A DNA stretch of 64,000 bases from Synoicihabitans lomoniglobus. GTDB lineage: Bacteria; Verrucomicrobiota; Verrucomicrobiia; Opitutales; Opitutaceae. This document shows, piece after piece, positions 34,135 to 43,753 of this stretch. The stretch is from positions 1,607,501 through 1,671,500 of the forward strand of contig NZ_CP119075.1 of the NCBI RefSeq assembly GCF_029023725.1, given 5' to 3'. The position numbers and the translations under genes were made by a program. The notes under the pieces were generated by a model. That model ran no database searches, had not been told where the DNA came from, and saw only the letters and a list, made by a program, of their open reading frames with translations. The stretch's first letter is position 1. Every line of letters begins with the position of its first letter.

Positions 34135-35619
34135 ATGGCCTCCGCTCCTAGCCTTGTTCAATCCCTCAAGCCGTCGACCTCGACGGACTCCGCCACTCGG
34201 GCGGAATTGAGTGAGATTGACGCCTCCACCAAAGCCCCCGCGCTGTTCTTCCTGATCTCCAGCGTGCTCTGGCTGTTGGTGGGAACCGCGTTCGCACTCA
34301 TCGCATCGTTCAAGATGCATTCGCCCGAGTTTTTGGGTGACTACGAATGGCTCACGTTCGGTCGGGCCCGCGCGGCCCATTTGAACACCGTCATCTACGG
34401 TTGGAGTGTGAATGCCGCGTTCGCTGTGGCTTTTTGGCTCATGGCCCGTCTGTCGCGCTCGGTGTTGCGCCACCCCACGCTGTTGTTCGTGGCCGGTGCG
34501 TTCTGGAACATCGGCGTATCCCTCGGGGTGATTGGTATTCTGCGGGGTGATTCGACCTCGATCGAGTGGCTGGAATTTCCGTCCTACGCCACGCCGCTGC
34601 TCTTCGTCGCCTATGCGCTGATTGGGGCTTGGGCGGTGATTACGTTTCGTTTTGGCAAGTCCAAGCATATCTACGTGTCGCAATGGTATATCCTCGCGGC
34701 ACTGTTCTGGTTCCCGTGGCTCTACTCGGTGGCGCAGATCATGATGATTTTCGATCCGGCGCGTGGCACGGTGCAGGCGTTGGTCAACTGGTGGTTCGCT
34801 CACAACGTGCTGGGGCTGTGGTTCACCCCCATCGGCTTGGCGGCGGTTTACTATTTTCTACCCAAGGTCTTGGGAAAGCCGATTCACAGTTATTACTTGT
34901 CGGTGCTCGGATTCTGGTCACTGGCGTTCTTCTACAACTGGGCGGGCGTGCATCACCTCATCGGCGGCCCGGTCCCGGCTTGGGTGCAAACGGCGGGTAT
35001 CGCGGCCTCGTTCATGATGGTCGTGCCCGTGGTGGTAGTGGCGATCAATCACCACATGACCATGGTTGGCAGCTTCGGCGCGCTGAAGTATAGCCCGACG
35101 CTTCGCTTCATTGTTTTTGGCGCGGTTTCCTACACGCTCACCTCCCTGCAGGGATCGTCCATGGCGATCCGCAGCTGGGCGGAAGTGACGCACTTCACCC
35201 ACTACACCGTGGCGCACGCGCACTGGGGCATGTATTCCTTTTTCACGATGGTGATGTTCGGCAGCATCTACTACATCATGCCTCGCCTCATGCATAAGGA
35301 ATGGCCGTCGGCACGGATGATCAGCATCCACTTTTGGGCCACGGCGATTGGTATTATTATTTACGTCGCGGGTCTCTCCTGGGGTGGCATCGAACAGGGT
35401 TTTGCCCTGAACAATGTCGAAAAGTATCCGGTGTTCTTGGACATCGTGGAGCTGACCAAGAAGTATCTGCTCAGCCGCAGCTATGCTGGTATTCTCATCA
35501 CGGTGGGCCACATTGCCTTCGCGGTTAACTTTACCTGGATGTTGATTACTCCGAGCCGCAAGGGAGCCACCGCCCCGACGCTGTTCCGCAACCCTGCTTC
35601 CATGGAGATGACCCGATGA
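34135..35619 (+). CDS. ccoN: cbb3-type cytochrome c oxidase subunit I
   Basis: A 494-residue catalytic subunit with about twelve transmembrane helices. The CuB-binding region is HNVLGLWFTP and WAGVHHLIGGPVP; the last helices hold haem ligands in HFTHYTVAHAHWG. It reduces oxygen to water. It is placed in the cbb3 (C-family) group by the HFTHYTVAHAH pattern and the adjacent CcoO. It overlaps ccoO by 4 bases. No ccoQ or ccoG-I assembly genes are in this window. Confidence 0.93.
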   Translation: MASAPSLVQSLKPSTSTDSATRAELSEIDASTKAPALFFLISSVLWLLVGTAFALIASFKMHSPEFLGDYEWLTFGRARAAHLNTVIYGWSVNAAFAVAFWLMARLSRSVLRHPTLLFVAGAFWNIGVSLGVIGILRGDSTSIEWLEFPSYATPLLFVAYALIGAWAVITFRFGKSKHIYVSQWYILAALFWFPWLYSVAQIMMIFDPARGTVQALVNWWFAHNVLGLWFTPIGLAAVYYFLPKVLGKPIHSYYLSVLGFWSLAFFYNWAGVHHLIGGPVPAWVQTAGIAASFMMVVPVVVVAINHHMTMVGSFGALKYSPTLRFIVFGAVSYTLTSLQGSSMAIRSWAEVTHFTHYTVAHAHWGMYSFFTMVMFGSIYYIMPRLMHKEWPSARMISIHFWATAIGIIIYVAGLSWGGIEQGFALNNVEKYPVFLDIVELTKKYLLSRSYAGILITVGHIAFAVNFTWMLITPSRKGATAPTLFRNPASMEMTR

Positions 35620-36323
35620 ATCGCGCTCCTCTCATTTTTCTCGGTGTGTTTGTCGCGCTGGCGTTCTCCTGGACCGGCATCATTCTCACCAACCAAGTCG
35701 CCTACGGCAACCTTACGCCTTATTACGATGAGACCGAAGAAGCGGTGTTTCCCGTCGCCACGCCCGGTCTCGCGGCCCGTGGCCAGCTCGTCTACCAAGA
35801 CCTCGGCTGCGTTTATTGCCACACTCAGCAAGTGCGTCGTCCGGGCTACGGCTCCGATATCGAACGTGGCTGGGGCGAGCGTCAAAGCGTAGCGCGCGAT
35901 TACATCCGTGAAAAACGCGTGATGCTCGGCACCATGCGCACGGGGCCGGATCTCCGTAACATCGGCGCCCGTCAGGCCGATCCGACGTGGCATATGCTGC
36001 ATCTCTACGATCCGCAGATCACCTCACGGGGATCGAACATGCCTCCCTTCCGTTTTCTCTTCGAGCAACGCAAGATCATCGGCGAAGCCAGCCCGGATGC
36101 CATCACTTTGCCGACTTCCTATGTGGACGGCACGCCGCTGCCGCCACACTCGTTGCCGGCCGAAGGCTACGAACTGGTGCCGACCGAGCGCGCCAAGTCA
36201 TTGGTCGCTTATTTGATCAATCGCAAGGACACCTACGCCTACCCGGAAACCTTTAACGTCTTCCCCGAGGACGACGCAGGTGAAGCCGAGGCCAAGACCG
36301 AAAGCGAAGGGGAGGGGCACTAA
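35616..36323 (+). CDS. ccoO: cbb3-type cytochrome c oxidase subunit II, monohaem
   Basis: A 235-residue subunit with an N-terminal helix (LIFLGVFVALAFSWTGIIL) and one haem site CVYCH (Cys65, Cys68, His69), followed by TQQVRRPG. The Met axial ligand candidate is in LGTMRTGPDLRNIG, the CcoO hallmark. The C terminus is acidic (EDDAGEAEAKTESEGEG). It transfers electrons from the ccoP-like cytochrome to CcoN. The gene overlaps ccoN and is followed after one base by the ccoP-like gene. Confidence 0.93.
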   Translation: MNRAPLIFLGVFVALAFSWTGIILTNQVAYGNLTPYYDETEEAVFPVATPGLAARGQLVYQDLGCVYCHTQQVRRPGYGSDIERGWGERQSVARDYIREKRVMLGTMRTGPDLRNIGARQADPTWHMLHLYDPQITSRGSNMPPFRFLFEQRKIIGEASPDAITLPTSYVDGTPLPPHSLPAEGYELVPTERAKSLVAYLINRKDTYAYPETFNVFPEDDAGEAEAKTESEGEGH

Positions 36324-36324
36324 G

Positions 36325-37014
36325 ATGAGCGACGAGGAAATTAAAAAGTCAGATCCGACCATTGAACAGGGCGCCGCCTCGGATGAACAAATCCAGGAAG
36401 TGCACTCCGTTTTGCTGCGTGAAAAGCGCGAGCCAAGCGAAGGCTACACCCCGATGCCGTTGTTCCTGTTGGGTTTCGTATCGTCGATGATCTTTATCGT
36501 TTCGATTTACTTCATCCACTATCGCGGCGGTCTGACGGAAGGCATTGGGGAAGCCGCCATGATTTACGACGAACGCTTCGACCCGAAACTTCACGGTGGC
36601 GCCGCCAATGTGGTGAAAGAGGTCGATCCGATGGTCGCGGGTAAAAAGGTCTACACCCAAGTGTGCGCCACCTGTCACCAAGTCACCGGTTCCGGTGTCC
36701 CGGGCGTCTACCCTCCTTTGGCCGGATCCGACTGGGTTTCCGGTAGTGAAGAGCGACTCATCAACATTCTGGTCCACGGTCTCGCTGGTCCGGTTGAGGT
36801 CGCCGGCACGACCTACAACGGCAACATGCCGGCCTTCGGTAAAGGCAGCGCCTACAACTGGGGCGACGATCGGATCTCCTACGTGCTGACCTACATCCGT
36901 GCCGAGTTCGGCGGTGGAGCCGCTCCGGTTACGGTGGAACGCGTGACTGAGCTTCGCGAAGGCAGCTCGCGCACAACGCAGTTCAGCGCCGAGGAACTGC
37001 TGGCCTTGCCGTAG
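36325..37014 (+). CDS. CcoP-like membrane cytochrome c, one haem
   Basis: A 229-residue protein starting at ATG 36325, one base after the ccoO stop. It has a single transmembrane helix (about 45-64) and one haem site CATCH (Cys114, Cys117, His118) with a Met ligand candidate in GNMPAFG. Canonical CcoP has two haems; this protein ends after one, so it is a shortened CcoP or a dedicated cytochrome c. It is the last gene of the respiratory operon, with a terminator 30 bases later. Confidence 0.85.
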   Translation: MSDEEIKKSDPTIEQGAASDEQIQEVHSVLLREKREPSEGYTPMPLFLLGFVSSMIFIVSIYFIHYRGGLTEGIGEAAMIYDERFDPKLHGGAANVVKEVDPMVAGKKVYTQVCATCHQVTGSGVPGVYPPLAGSDWVSGSEERLINILVHGLAGPVEVAGTTYNGNMPAFGKGSAYNWGDDRISYVLTYIRAEFGGGAAPVTVERVTELREGSSRTTQFSAEELLALP

Positions 37015-37044
37015 TCCCCATCGAGTTCATCGCCTGAGAATTTT

Positions 37045-37076
37045 AAAACCGCCGTTGCTCAACGGCGGTTTTTTTT
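37045..37076 (+). terminator. Intrinsic terminator closing the ACIII-cbb3 operon
   Basis: A 12-bp perfect stem (AAAACCGCCGTT / AACGGCGGTTTT) with loop GCTC and eight or more T residues. The opposite strand also ends in TTTT after the stem, so it may serve convergent proC as well. Confidence 0.93.
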
Positions 37077-37099
37077 GGGACCTCGGTCGCTGGCCGAGA

Positions 37100-37903
37100 C
37101 TAGTCCCGCGCCAGTTCGGCGGATCGCGCTTTGGCCGTCAAAACGGCGTCCTTCATCATGCCGCGAATATCGTGCGCGGCCATGCGTTGCAGACCGGCGA
37201 ACGTCGTGCCGTTGGGGGAAGTGACCTGATCGCGCAGGGCCTCGGGCGACTGGTCGCTGCGGGCCATAAGGCGGGCGGAACCCAGCACCGTTTCGATCGC
37301 AAGTTGTTCGGCCTCCTCGGACGTAAGACCCGCCGCGATGCCGCCATCGCGTAGGGCCGCCGTGAACTCAAAAACAAACGCCGGACCGCAACCGCTCACG
37401 CCCATGAGGGCATCGATTTTCGACTCGGGAACTTCGATTTCGCGTCCGATCGATCCCAGTAGTCCCGTGATCGCGACCCGGTCCTCGGCATTCAACGTCT
37501 GATGCGAGCACCAGCCGGTGATTCCGGCCCCAATCGCGCTCGGGGTGTTGGGCATGGTGCGAATGATATTGCGAGCCGCCGGGAATACGCGGTGGAGATG
37601 CTCAAGAGTTTTGGCGGCCAAGACGGAAAGCACCAATTTTCCCTTGGTGAGGTCGGCAAGTCTGGGATCGGCCGACGCCAGATGATACGGCTTGAAAGCG
37701 ATGACCACGACATCGGCATCGCCGAGCAGTTCGGGCAGATCGGTAGCCTGCCGGATACCGGTCCGTGCCGCGAGTTGTTGCGCGCTGGTGCCGCTGGCAC
37801 TGTAGCAACCAATCTTGGCTTTGGCTTCAGGGTTCTGAGCGATGAGCCCGTCGACGATGGCAGTGGCCATGCGGCCGGCGCCTACAAATGCGATTTTATC
37901 CAT
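37100..37903 (-). CDS. proC: Pyrroline-5-carboxylate reductase
   Basis: A 267-residue enzyme for the last step of proline synthesis (NADPH-dependent). The Rossmann motif is AFVGAGRMATAI at the N terminus, the middle has IRTMPNTPSAIGAGITG, and the C-terminal dimer domain has GVSGCGPAFVFEF and QVTSPNGTTFAGLQ. The start is ATG 37903 (MDKIAFVG), which matches the family; it overlaps the receiver-kinase stop by 8 bases, so it is the last gene of that operon. Confidence 0.95.
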   Translation of the reverse strand: MDKIAFVGAGRMATAIVDGLIAQNPEAKAKIGCYSASGTSAQQLAARTGIRQATDLPELLGDADVVVIAFKPYHLASADPRLADLTKGKLVLSVLAAKTLEHLHRVFPAARNIIRTMPNTPSAIGAGITGWCSHQTLNAEDRVAITGLLGSIGREIEVPESKIDALMGVSGCGPAFVFEFTAALRDGGIAAGLTSEEAEQLAIETVLGSARLMARSDQSPEALRDQVTSPNGTTFAGLQRMAAHDIRGMMKDAVLTAKARSAELARD

Positions 37904-39017
37904 GTCCGGTTTGACTGCGGGTGATGGGATGAAGGGCGATGGCAACGGTGCCGCCGTCCGGCATATCGTGCAGGGTCAGGTCGCCGCCCATGTGCCGCAG
38001 GGCATGGCGGGCGACCGTCAATCCCATGCCGACGCCGACGGTGTGTTTGGAGCTGATGAACGGTTCAAACATTTGGTCGCGGATGGCGGAATCGATGCCG
38101 CGACCACCATCTTCGACCCGAATTTCGAGAGTGGGGATGTCGACGCCCTCCGCCATGGCCGTCTTGATGACCACGGTGCGATCATTGTCCTCGCTGTCGC
38201 CGTAGGCTTCCCACGCGTTGGTAATGAGCGCAGCGAACGAACTCTCAAACACCTCGATGTGGCTGTCGATGGCGAGATCCTCGAGTGAGTTGATCAAGAC
38301 CACCACGTCGGAGGCGCCGGTTTCCTGTTCAAAGCGGGCGATGGCTCCCCGCAGCAGATCGGATAGCTTGAACGGTTTGGTTGGCAGCCGGGTTTTAACG
38401 ACCATCGAGCTGAGTTGCTTGATGATGGAGACAATGCGCTGGACCGCTTTTTCCACGGCCTCGGCGTTGCGTCGCACGGCGTCGGGCTTATCGGCCATGC
38501 TCTTGATAAGATCGAGGTAGCCGATCACGACGCCGAGCAGGTTGTTGAGGTTGTGCGCGATGCCCTGGGTTACGGCTCCGATGGTGGCGGCGCGGCGGGC
38601 TTCGACCAACCGGCGCTGCAGATCGACCATCTCGCGATTGATGGAGACGAATCGCAACTGCGTCTGCACGCGGGCCAGGGTCTCATCGAGATCGATGGGC
38701 TTCGTGATATAGTCCACCGCGCCGACGGCGAGACCCTCGATTTTACCTTCCTTGGAATTTCGTGCCGTGATGAAAATCACGGGAATGGAGCGCGTCTCTT
38801 CACGCGATTGCAGACGCGTGCAGACCTCGATGCCGTCCATGTCGGGCATCATCACATCGAGTAGAATCAGATCCGGTTTTTCCGCCGCGACGGCGTCGAG
38901 CGCTTCCTGACCGGAGTAGGCTGAGTCCACCGTGATGCCTTCACGCTCCAGTTTTCGTTTGAGCAACTGGACGTTGATGAGCTGGTCATCAACGACCAAA
39001 ATTCGAGGGGCGAGCAT
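37896..39017 (-). CDS. Receiver-histidine kinase hybrid, soluble
   Basis: A 373-residue cytosolic protein. An N-terminal receiver domain (about 4-122: ILVVDDQ, phosphoacceptor Asp in LLDVMMPDMDG, Lys in YITKPID) precedes a short coiled coil and a histidine kinase (His in GIAHNLNNLLGV, N box LITNAWEAY, G1 EDGGRGID, G2 GVGMGLTVA). There is no sensor or membrane segment. The arrangement suits a phosphorelay partner that itself receives a signal. The start is ATG 39017 (MLAPRILVVDD). It overlaps proC by 8 bases; folD ends 52 bases upstream. Confidence 0.9.
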   Translation of the reverse strand: MLAPRILVVDDQLINVQLLKRKLEREGITVDSAYSGQEALDAVAAEKPDLILLDVMMPDMDGIEVCTRLQSREETRSIPVIFITARNSKEGKIEGLAVGAVDYITKPIDLDETLARVQTQLRFVSINREMVDLQRRLVEARRAATIGAVTQGIAHNLNNLLGVVIGYLDLIKSMADKPDAVRRNAEAVEKAVQRIVSIIKQLSSMVVKTRLPTKPFKLSDLLRGAIARFEQETGASDVVVLINSLEDLAIDSHIEVFESSFAALITNAWEAYGDSEDNDRTVVIKTAMAEGVDIPTLEIRVEDGGRGIDSAIRDQMFEPFISSKHTVGVGMGLTVARHALRHMGGDLTLHDMPDGGTVAIALHPITRSQTGHG

Positions 39018-39069
39018 CTTGGGAGCTACGTAAACCGCTATTCGATCTAGGCTGCAATCTTCTTGCGCA

Positions 39070-39945
39070 TCAGATGTGCGGACCAAGCAGCCGGGCCTTG
39101 ACGGTGTTTTTCATCAACATCGCCACGGTCATGGGACCCACGCCACCGGGGACGGGCGTGATTTGGGCGGTCTTGGGGGCGACGGCGTCGAATTCCACGT
39201 CGCCCACGAGGCGGTAGCCGGATTTGCGCGATTCGTCCGGTATCCGGTTAATCCCGACGTCGATCACGACGGCACCGTCCTTGACCATGTCGGCGGTGAC
39301 GAAGTGGGCGCGGCCGATGGCGGCGATCAACACGTCGGCCTGGCGGGTGATTTCCGGGAGGTTGGCGGTGGCGGAATGGCAGATTGTGACGGTGCCGTTG
39401 GCCCCGGCCTTTTTTTGCAGAGCGAGCAGGGCGATGGGTTTGCCTACAATCAACGAACGGCCGAGCACCACGACATGCTTGCCCCGCAGGTCCACGTTGC
39501 TGCGGCCGAGCAGTTCCATGATGCCAGCGGGCGTGCAGGAGGCGAAACCGGTGTCGTCTTCCTGGGCGATCTTGCCGAGATTGAGCGTATGAAATCCATC
39601 GACATCCTTGCCGGGATTCACGCGGCGGAAAATGGCGAGCTCGTCGAGCGGCTGGGGCAACGGTGACTGCACCAGAATGCCGTCGACCGTTTCGTCGGCG
39701 TTGAGCTCGTCGATCAGCGCTTCCAATTCCGCCTGCGAAATCGTCACCGGAGGAAGGATGATCCGACTGGTCACGCCGATCTCGGCGGCCGTCTTTTCTT
39801 TCTTTTTAACGTAGGAAACTGAAGCGGGGTCGTCACCCACGCGAACGAGCGCGAGGCACGGTTTACGGCCCTCGATGTGGGCAACTTCGGTTTTCAGTTC
39901 GGCGATGATGGAGGCGGCAATCTTATTGCCTTCGATGAGTTCCAT
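39070..39945 (-). CDS. folD: Bifunctional methylenetetrahydrofolate dehydrogenase/cyclohydrolase
   Basis: A 291-residue one-carbon enzyme. [16 protein letters not shown] carries the catalytic Lys and Tyr region, [12 protein letters not shown] and [13 protein letters not shown] are the substrate-binding signatures, and [15 protein letters not shown] begins the NAD(P) domain. [16 protein letters not shown] ends the family pattern. It is the third gene of the five-gene minus-strand operon ending in proC. Confidence 0.96.
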   Translation of the reverse strand: MELIEGNKIAASIIAELKTEVAHIEGRKPCLALVRVGDDPASVSYVKKKEKTAAEIGVTSRIILPPVTISQAELEALIDELNADETVDGILVQSPLPQPLDELAIFRRVNPGKDVDGFHTLNLGKIAQEDDTGFASCTPAGIMELLGRSNVDLRGKHVVVLGRSLIVGKPIALLALQKKAGANGTVTICHSATANLPEITRQADVLIAAIGRAHFVTADMVKDGAVVIDVGINRIPDESRKSGYRLVGDVEFDAVAPKTAQITPVPGGVGPMTVAMLMKNTVKARLLGPHI

Positions 39946-39976
39946 GAAAGGGGCGAGCGGGATGAAGTGATGCGCT

Positions 39977-40789
39977 TCAGCGCATTTGCAGGGATTCGAC
40001 GGCGATCACGATGTCCTTGGTTTCGGGCACCGGGCGGGCGACTCCGTAAACCACCACCGTGCGGTCGAGGTATTTTTCGATCTGCTCGGTGAGCAACAAC
40101 TTGGTGAGATCGAGATAGGCGAAACGCGTGCCGTCTTCCGCTTCCAGCGCGAAATCGTAAGGGCGGCGCGGACGCAGCGGCGCGCGGGTGGAGGCGAGCT
40201 TGCCCTCAAACAGACGGGGCAGGGCGGCGAGGCTGGAACGCTCCTCAGCGCTCCGAGTGATTTGACGGCCGGCAGTGGGAACGGGCGCATGGGCGGGAGA
40301 GACGCTGCCGGTATGGCGGGGCGGGGCGTCCTGCACCGGGGAGCGCGTGATGGCCGGGGCGGTGCGGGAAACGGCCGGAGCAGCGTCGCTTTGAATGTAG
40401 CCGACGATGGCGTTTTTGACCCGAAGCTGGGTCCAGCGACCGCGCAGGCCGGTGATCTCAAGGTCCTCGTTGGCCGCACTCTGCATGAGCACGGGGGAGT
40501 CGGACTTGGCGGCGGCGTGCAGCGGCGAACCCGGTTTGACGTCGAGATCTTTGCCAATGAAACGGTTTTCCACGTAGACCTCGTGCGGGCCCGGCAACTT
40601 CACCGCGGTCCAGCCCGCCGGGGCGGTCACGGCGTAGTCCCGCGAAGGGATGGGGTCACCGGCTTTCACCAAAAGCGCGACCGGTGCGGTGGGGCTGGGT
40701 TCGGTGTGAACCGGCGTGGCCCGCGTGGCGGTTTGCGCGATTATCGGAGCGGCGAGCAGCGTGAGGAGAGAGAGCGTCTTAACGAGCAT
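39977..40789 (-). CDS. Secreted SH3-like domain protein, unknown function
   Basis: A 270-residue protein with a signal peptide ([17 protein letters not shown]). Two bacterial SH3-like segments follow (about 20-80 and 85-140, for example [18 protein letters not shown] and [16 protein letters not shown]), then a Pro/Ala-rich linker. The C-terminal 90 residues ([33 protein letters not shown]) look like an OB-type fold. It may bind the cell wall. It overlaps the upstream pseudouridine synthase gene by 11 bases. The family is widespread in Opitutaceae-like genomes as I recall, but has no known function. Confidence 0.7.
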   Translation of the reverse strand: MLVKTLSLLTLLAAPIIAQTATRATPVHTEPSPTAPVALLVKAGDPIPSRDYAVTAPAGWTAVKLPGPHEVYVENRFIGKDLDVKPGSPLHAAAKSDSPVLMQSAANEDLEITGLRGRWTQLRVKNAIVGYIQSDAAPAVSRTAPAITRSPVQDAPPRHTGSVSPAHAPVPTAGRQITRSAEERSSLAALPRLFEGKLASTRAPLRPRRPYDFALEAEDGTRFAYLDLTKLLLTEQIEKYLDRTVVVYGVARPVPETKDIVIAVESLQMR

Positions 40790-41582
40790 GACTGGGACGG
40801 GTTTTGCGAACAACCGCCGCTTGATGGCCCGGCAAGGGAGCTTCCGGCACCTTGAACAGCAGATTGATCTCTTTGGTAGAAAGGAGTTTCACGGCGCGCA
40901 ACGGGATTCCCTTTAACGGCAGCGCTCCGATTTGGTATCGCCTTAGCTTTTTCACGGGGAAGCCGAGCGCAAGAAACAGCTGCCGAATCTCACGCTTCTT
41001 GCCGTGATGCATCCAAACGTCGAGGTCGGCGGACTCGTCCTTGCGGGGGTTGATCAAGGCGGCGCGCTCCACCTTGAACCACTCGTCCTCCATTTTGACG
41101 CCCTTGACCAGACGGGCGAGGCGGGCGGCCGGGAATGGCTCTTCGAGTTTTACCTGGTATCGCTTCACGACGACGTTCCGCGGGTGCATCAGCTTGTTGG
41201 CCAGATCGCCGTCGGTGGTGATAATGACCAGCCCCTCGGAATCCTTGTCGAGGCGACCCGCGCAAAAGAAGCGGCGTTTGGCCAACTGGGGCGGAAGCAG
41301 ATCGAAAATCGTGGCGGGGTTGTGCGGATCGTCGTTGGAGCAGATCAGGCCGCGGGGCTTGTGCACGGCTACGGTCATGTGGGTGTCGCGCACGGGTTTG
41401 ACGCGTTGACCGTCGACGCGCACGTCGTCCTCGCCGGGCGTGACTCGCTGGCCCAACTCGGCGATTTTGCCATTGATGGAGACATCGCCATCCTTGATCA
41501 GCGCCTCTGCGGCGCGACGGGAACACACCCCGGCGTCAGCCAAATATTTTTGCACGCGGATACTCTCGGTTACCATGGTCAT
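40779..41582 (-). CDS. RsuA/RluB-family rRNA pseudouridine synthase
   Basis: A 267-residue protein with an N-terminal S4 domain (IRVQKYLADAGVCSRR, VRVDGQRVKP) and a catalytic domain with Asp in FCAGRLDKDSEGLVIIT, followed by HGKKREIRQLFLALG, as in RsuA/RluB/E/F. It isomerises uridine in rRNA; which site cannot be decided. It is the first gene of a five-gene operon. The start ATG at 41582 is two codons before another ATG. Confidence 0.92.
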   Translation of the reverse strand: MTMVTESIRVQKYLADAGVCSRRAAEALIKDGDVSINGKIAELGQRVTPGEDDVRVDGQRVKPVRDTHMTVAVHKPRGLICSNDDPHNPATIFDLLPPQLAKRRFFCAGRLDKDSEGLVIITTDGDLANKLMHPRNVVVKRYQVKLEEPFPAARLARLVKGVKMEDEWFKVERAALINPRKDESADLDVWMHHGKKREIRQLFLALGFPVKKLRRYQIGALPLKGIPLRAVKLLSTKEINLLFKVPEAPLPGHQAAVVRKTRPSHAR

Positions 41583-41701
41583 CGCAGTTGGTTTGATTTG
41601 CGACGCACTGGCAAGCCCGCCGCCGTTACGTTGGGCACGAATTCCGCTAACATAAACAAAGTCTTGCGCGAACTCGGCGCGAATTGATCAACTTTCCCAC
41701 T

Positions 41702-42874
41702 ATGTCCGCACCCGCTGCTGAATCAGAATTCTCCAAGACCAACCCGTTCCCGGCGAAAATCGTCGAGAACCGCCTGCTCAATCAGCCCGGATCCTCCAAG
41801 GAAACGCGCCACTTCGTCGTTGATATCGCGGGCAGCGGGCTTTCCTACACCGTGGGCGACTCCCTTGGCGTCTTTGCGACCAATCGCCCGGTCGAGGTGG
41901 CTGAAATCCTCGAGGCCATCGGTGCCTCCGGCGAAGAAATGGTTTCACCCGCCATGCTCAAGCTCGACGAGCCGATCACCTTACACGAGGCGTTGACCTC
42001 CCGCTTGGCCCTGGCTTCGCCGACGCCAAAGCTGCTGAACGCGCTGGCAGACAAAGTCACCGATCCGGCGGAGAAGTCCAAACTGGACGAATTACTGGCC
42101 CCGGAAAACAAGGAAGCCCTGCGCGGCTGGCTCGAACAACGCGCCTACATTGACATCTTGCAGGAGTTTTCCAGCGGCCGACTCAGCCCGCAGGAATTGG
42201 TGGATCTCCAACGCAAGCTGATGCCACGGCTTTATTCGATCGCTTCGTCCCCCAAGGTTTCGCCGCAAGGCGTGCACCTCACCGTGGCCATTGTGCGTTA
42301 CGAGACCAACCACCGGGAGCGGGTGGGGGTGTGCTCAACTTTCATGGCGGATCGCGTCGTGACCAGCGAGACGCCGGTGCCGGTATTTGTATCCAACTCT
42401 CACTTCGGTCTGCCGGAAGATCACGCGGCGCGTGACATCATCATGGTCGGTCCGGGCACGGGTATCGCGCCGTTCCGGGCGTTTGTGCAGGAGCGTGCGG
42501 CCGACAAGGCCCCGGGGCGCAATTGGGTTTTCTTTGGCGACCAGCATGCGGCCACCGACTTCCTCTACGAAGACGAATGGAAGGACTACATGGCGAGCGG
42601 TGCCGTGACCAAGCTCGATCTGGCGTGGTCCCGCGACCAGGAAGTCAAAGTCTACGTGCAGGACAAAATGCGCGAAAGCGCGGCCGAGCTGTGGTCCTGG
42701 CTCGAAGGCGGGGCGATTTTCTACGTCTGCGGTGATGCCAAGCGCATGGCCAAGGACGTCGATCAGGCCCTGCACGACATCGCCGCCGAGCAAGGCGGCA
42801 TGAGTGTCGAAGCAGCGGCCGCATGGGTGAAGCAATTGAAGAAGGACAAGCGCTACCAACGCGACGTTTACTGA
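41702..42874 (+). CDS. CysJ-like FAD/NADPH reductase without flavodoxin domain
   Basis: A 390-residue protein. FAD-binding part: RLYSIASSPKV and VGVCSTFMAD; connecting domain about 60-180; NADPH part: IMVGPGTGIAPFRAF and FYVCGDAKRMAKDV; C-terminal aromatic Tyr (RDVY). This is the FNR module of sulfite reductase alpha (CysJ). The FMN/flavodoxin domain is absent, so electrons would go directly to a partner (ferredoxin, flavodoxin or a sulfite reductase beta subunit not seen here). Start is ATG 41702. It is divergent from the pseudouridine synthase operon. Confidence 0.9.
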   Translation: MSAPAAESEFSKTNPFPAKIVENRLLNQPGSSKETRHFVVDIAGSGLSYTVGDSLGVFATNRPVEVAEILEAIGASGEEMVSPAMLKLDEPITLHEALTSRLALASPTPKLLNALADKVTDPAEKSKLDELLAPENKEALRGWLEQRAYIDILQEFSSGRLSPQELVDLQRKLMPRLYSIASSPKVSPQGVHLTVAIVRYETNHRERVGVCSTFMADRVVTSETPVPVFVSNSHFGLPEDHAARDIIMVGPGTGIAPFRAFVQERAADKAPGRNWVFFGDQHAATDFLYEDEWKDYMASGAVTKLDLAWSRDQEVKVYVQDKMRESAAELWSWLEGGAIFYVCGDAKRMAKDVDQALHDIAAEQGGMSVEAAAAWVKQLKKDKRYQRDVY

Positions 42875-42897
42875 TTTCACCACCGTGGTGCGGGATC

Positions 42898-42936
42898 GGT
42901 CGGAATGGGCACTTTGCCCTTTCCTCCGACCCGTTT
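42898..42936 (+). terminator. Possible imperfect terminator after the CysJ-like gene
   Basis: GGTCGGA and GGGCA pair with TGCCC and TCCGACC around a short loop, with unpaired internal bases, followed by CGTTTT. It is weaker than the other terminators here and may simply separate the gene from fabG. Confidence 0.4.
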
Positions 42937-42984
42937 TCGCGTCTGTTTGCGTGAAACCCCTCTCGATTAATCCCACCCAATTTC

Positions 42985-43725
42985 ATGACATTTACTGATC
43001 GCACCGCGCTCGTCACCGGCGCCGGCCGAGGCATTGGCAAAGCCATTGCTGAAACGCTGGCCGCCCAAGGCGTCAAAATCATCTGCGTATCCAAAAACCC
43101 CGCCAGTTGCGGTGGCGTGGCCGATGCCATCAACGCGTCCGGCGGCACCGCCGTGGCCCGCGCCGTTGACGTGTCGGATGGTCCCGCCGTCGAGGCCGCC
43201 GCCGCCGAGCTCATCAAGGAGTTTGGCAAAATCGACATCCTCGTGAACAACGCCGGGATCACCCGGGACGGATTGCTCGCCCGGATGTCGGAAGAGGATT
43301 GGAACGCGGTGATTCAAACGAACCTCACCAGCTGCTTCCATTGGACCAAAGCGATTGGCTGGCCGATGTGCCGCAACCGCTGGGGGCGCATCGTCAATAT
43401 TTCCTCGGTTTCCGGTATCACCGGCAACCCCGGCCAGGCCAATTATTCGGCCGCCAAAGCCGGCATGATCGGTTTTTCCAAAACCGTCGCCAAGGAATTC
43501 GCTCGCCGCAACGTGACGGTAAACGTCGTTGCGCCGGGCTTTATCAAAACCGATATGACCGCCGAGTTGAGCGAAGAGGTGCAAAAGGGAGTGACTGATT
43601 TCATTCCCATGCGCCGCTTCGGTGAACCCGCCGATATCGCCAACGCCACCGCCTTCCTCTGCTCGGAAGAATCCGCCTATATGACCGGGCAGGTTTTTAC
43701 CGTTGACGGCGGTATGGCGATGTGA
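42985..43725 (+). CDS. fabG: 3-oxoacyl-[acyl-carrier-protein] reductase
   Basis: A 246-residue short-chain dehydrogenase. The cofactor motif is [21 protein letters not shown] follows at about 85-95, and the catalytic Ser, Tyr and Lys lie in SSVSGITG and NYSAAKAG. It reduces 3-oxoacyl-ACP with NADPH in fatty acid elongation. acpP starts 28 bases later and fabF follows, so this is a small fab cluster without fabD or fabH. Confidence 0.96.
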   Translation: MTFTDRTALVTGAGRGIGKAIAETLAAQGVKIICVSKNPASCGGVADAINASGGTAVARAVDVSDGPAVEAAAAELIKEFGKIDILVNNAGITRDGLLARMSEEDWNAVIQTNLTSCFHWTKAIGWPMCRNRWGRIVNISSVSGITGNPGQANYSAAKAGMIGFSKTVAKEFARRNVTVNVVAPGFIKTDMTAELSEEVQKGVTDFIPMRRFGEPADIANATAFLCSEESAYMTGQVFTVDGGMAM

Positions 43726-43753
43726 AGCCTCCAGACCTTTAGTAGCACTCCAC

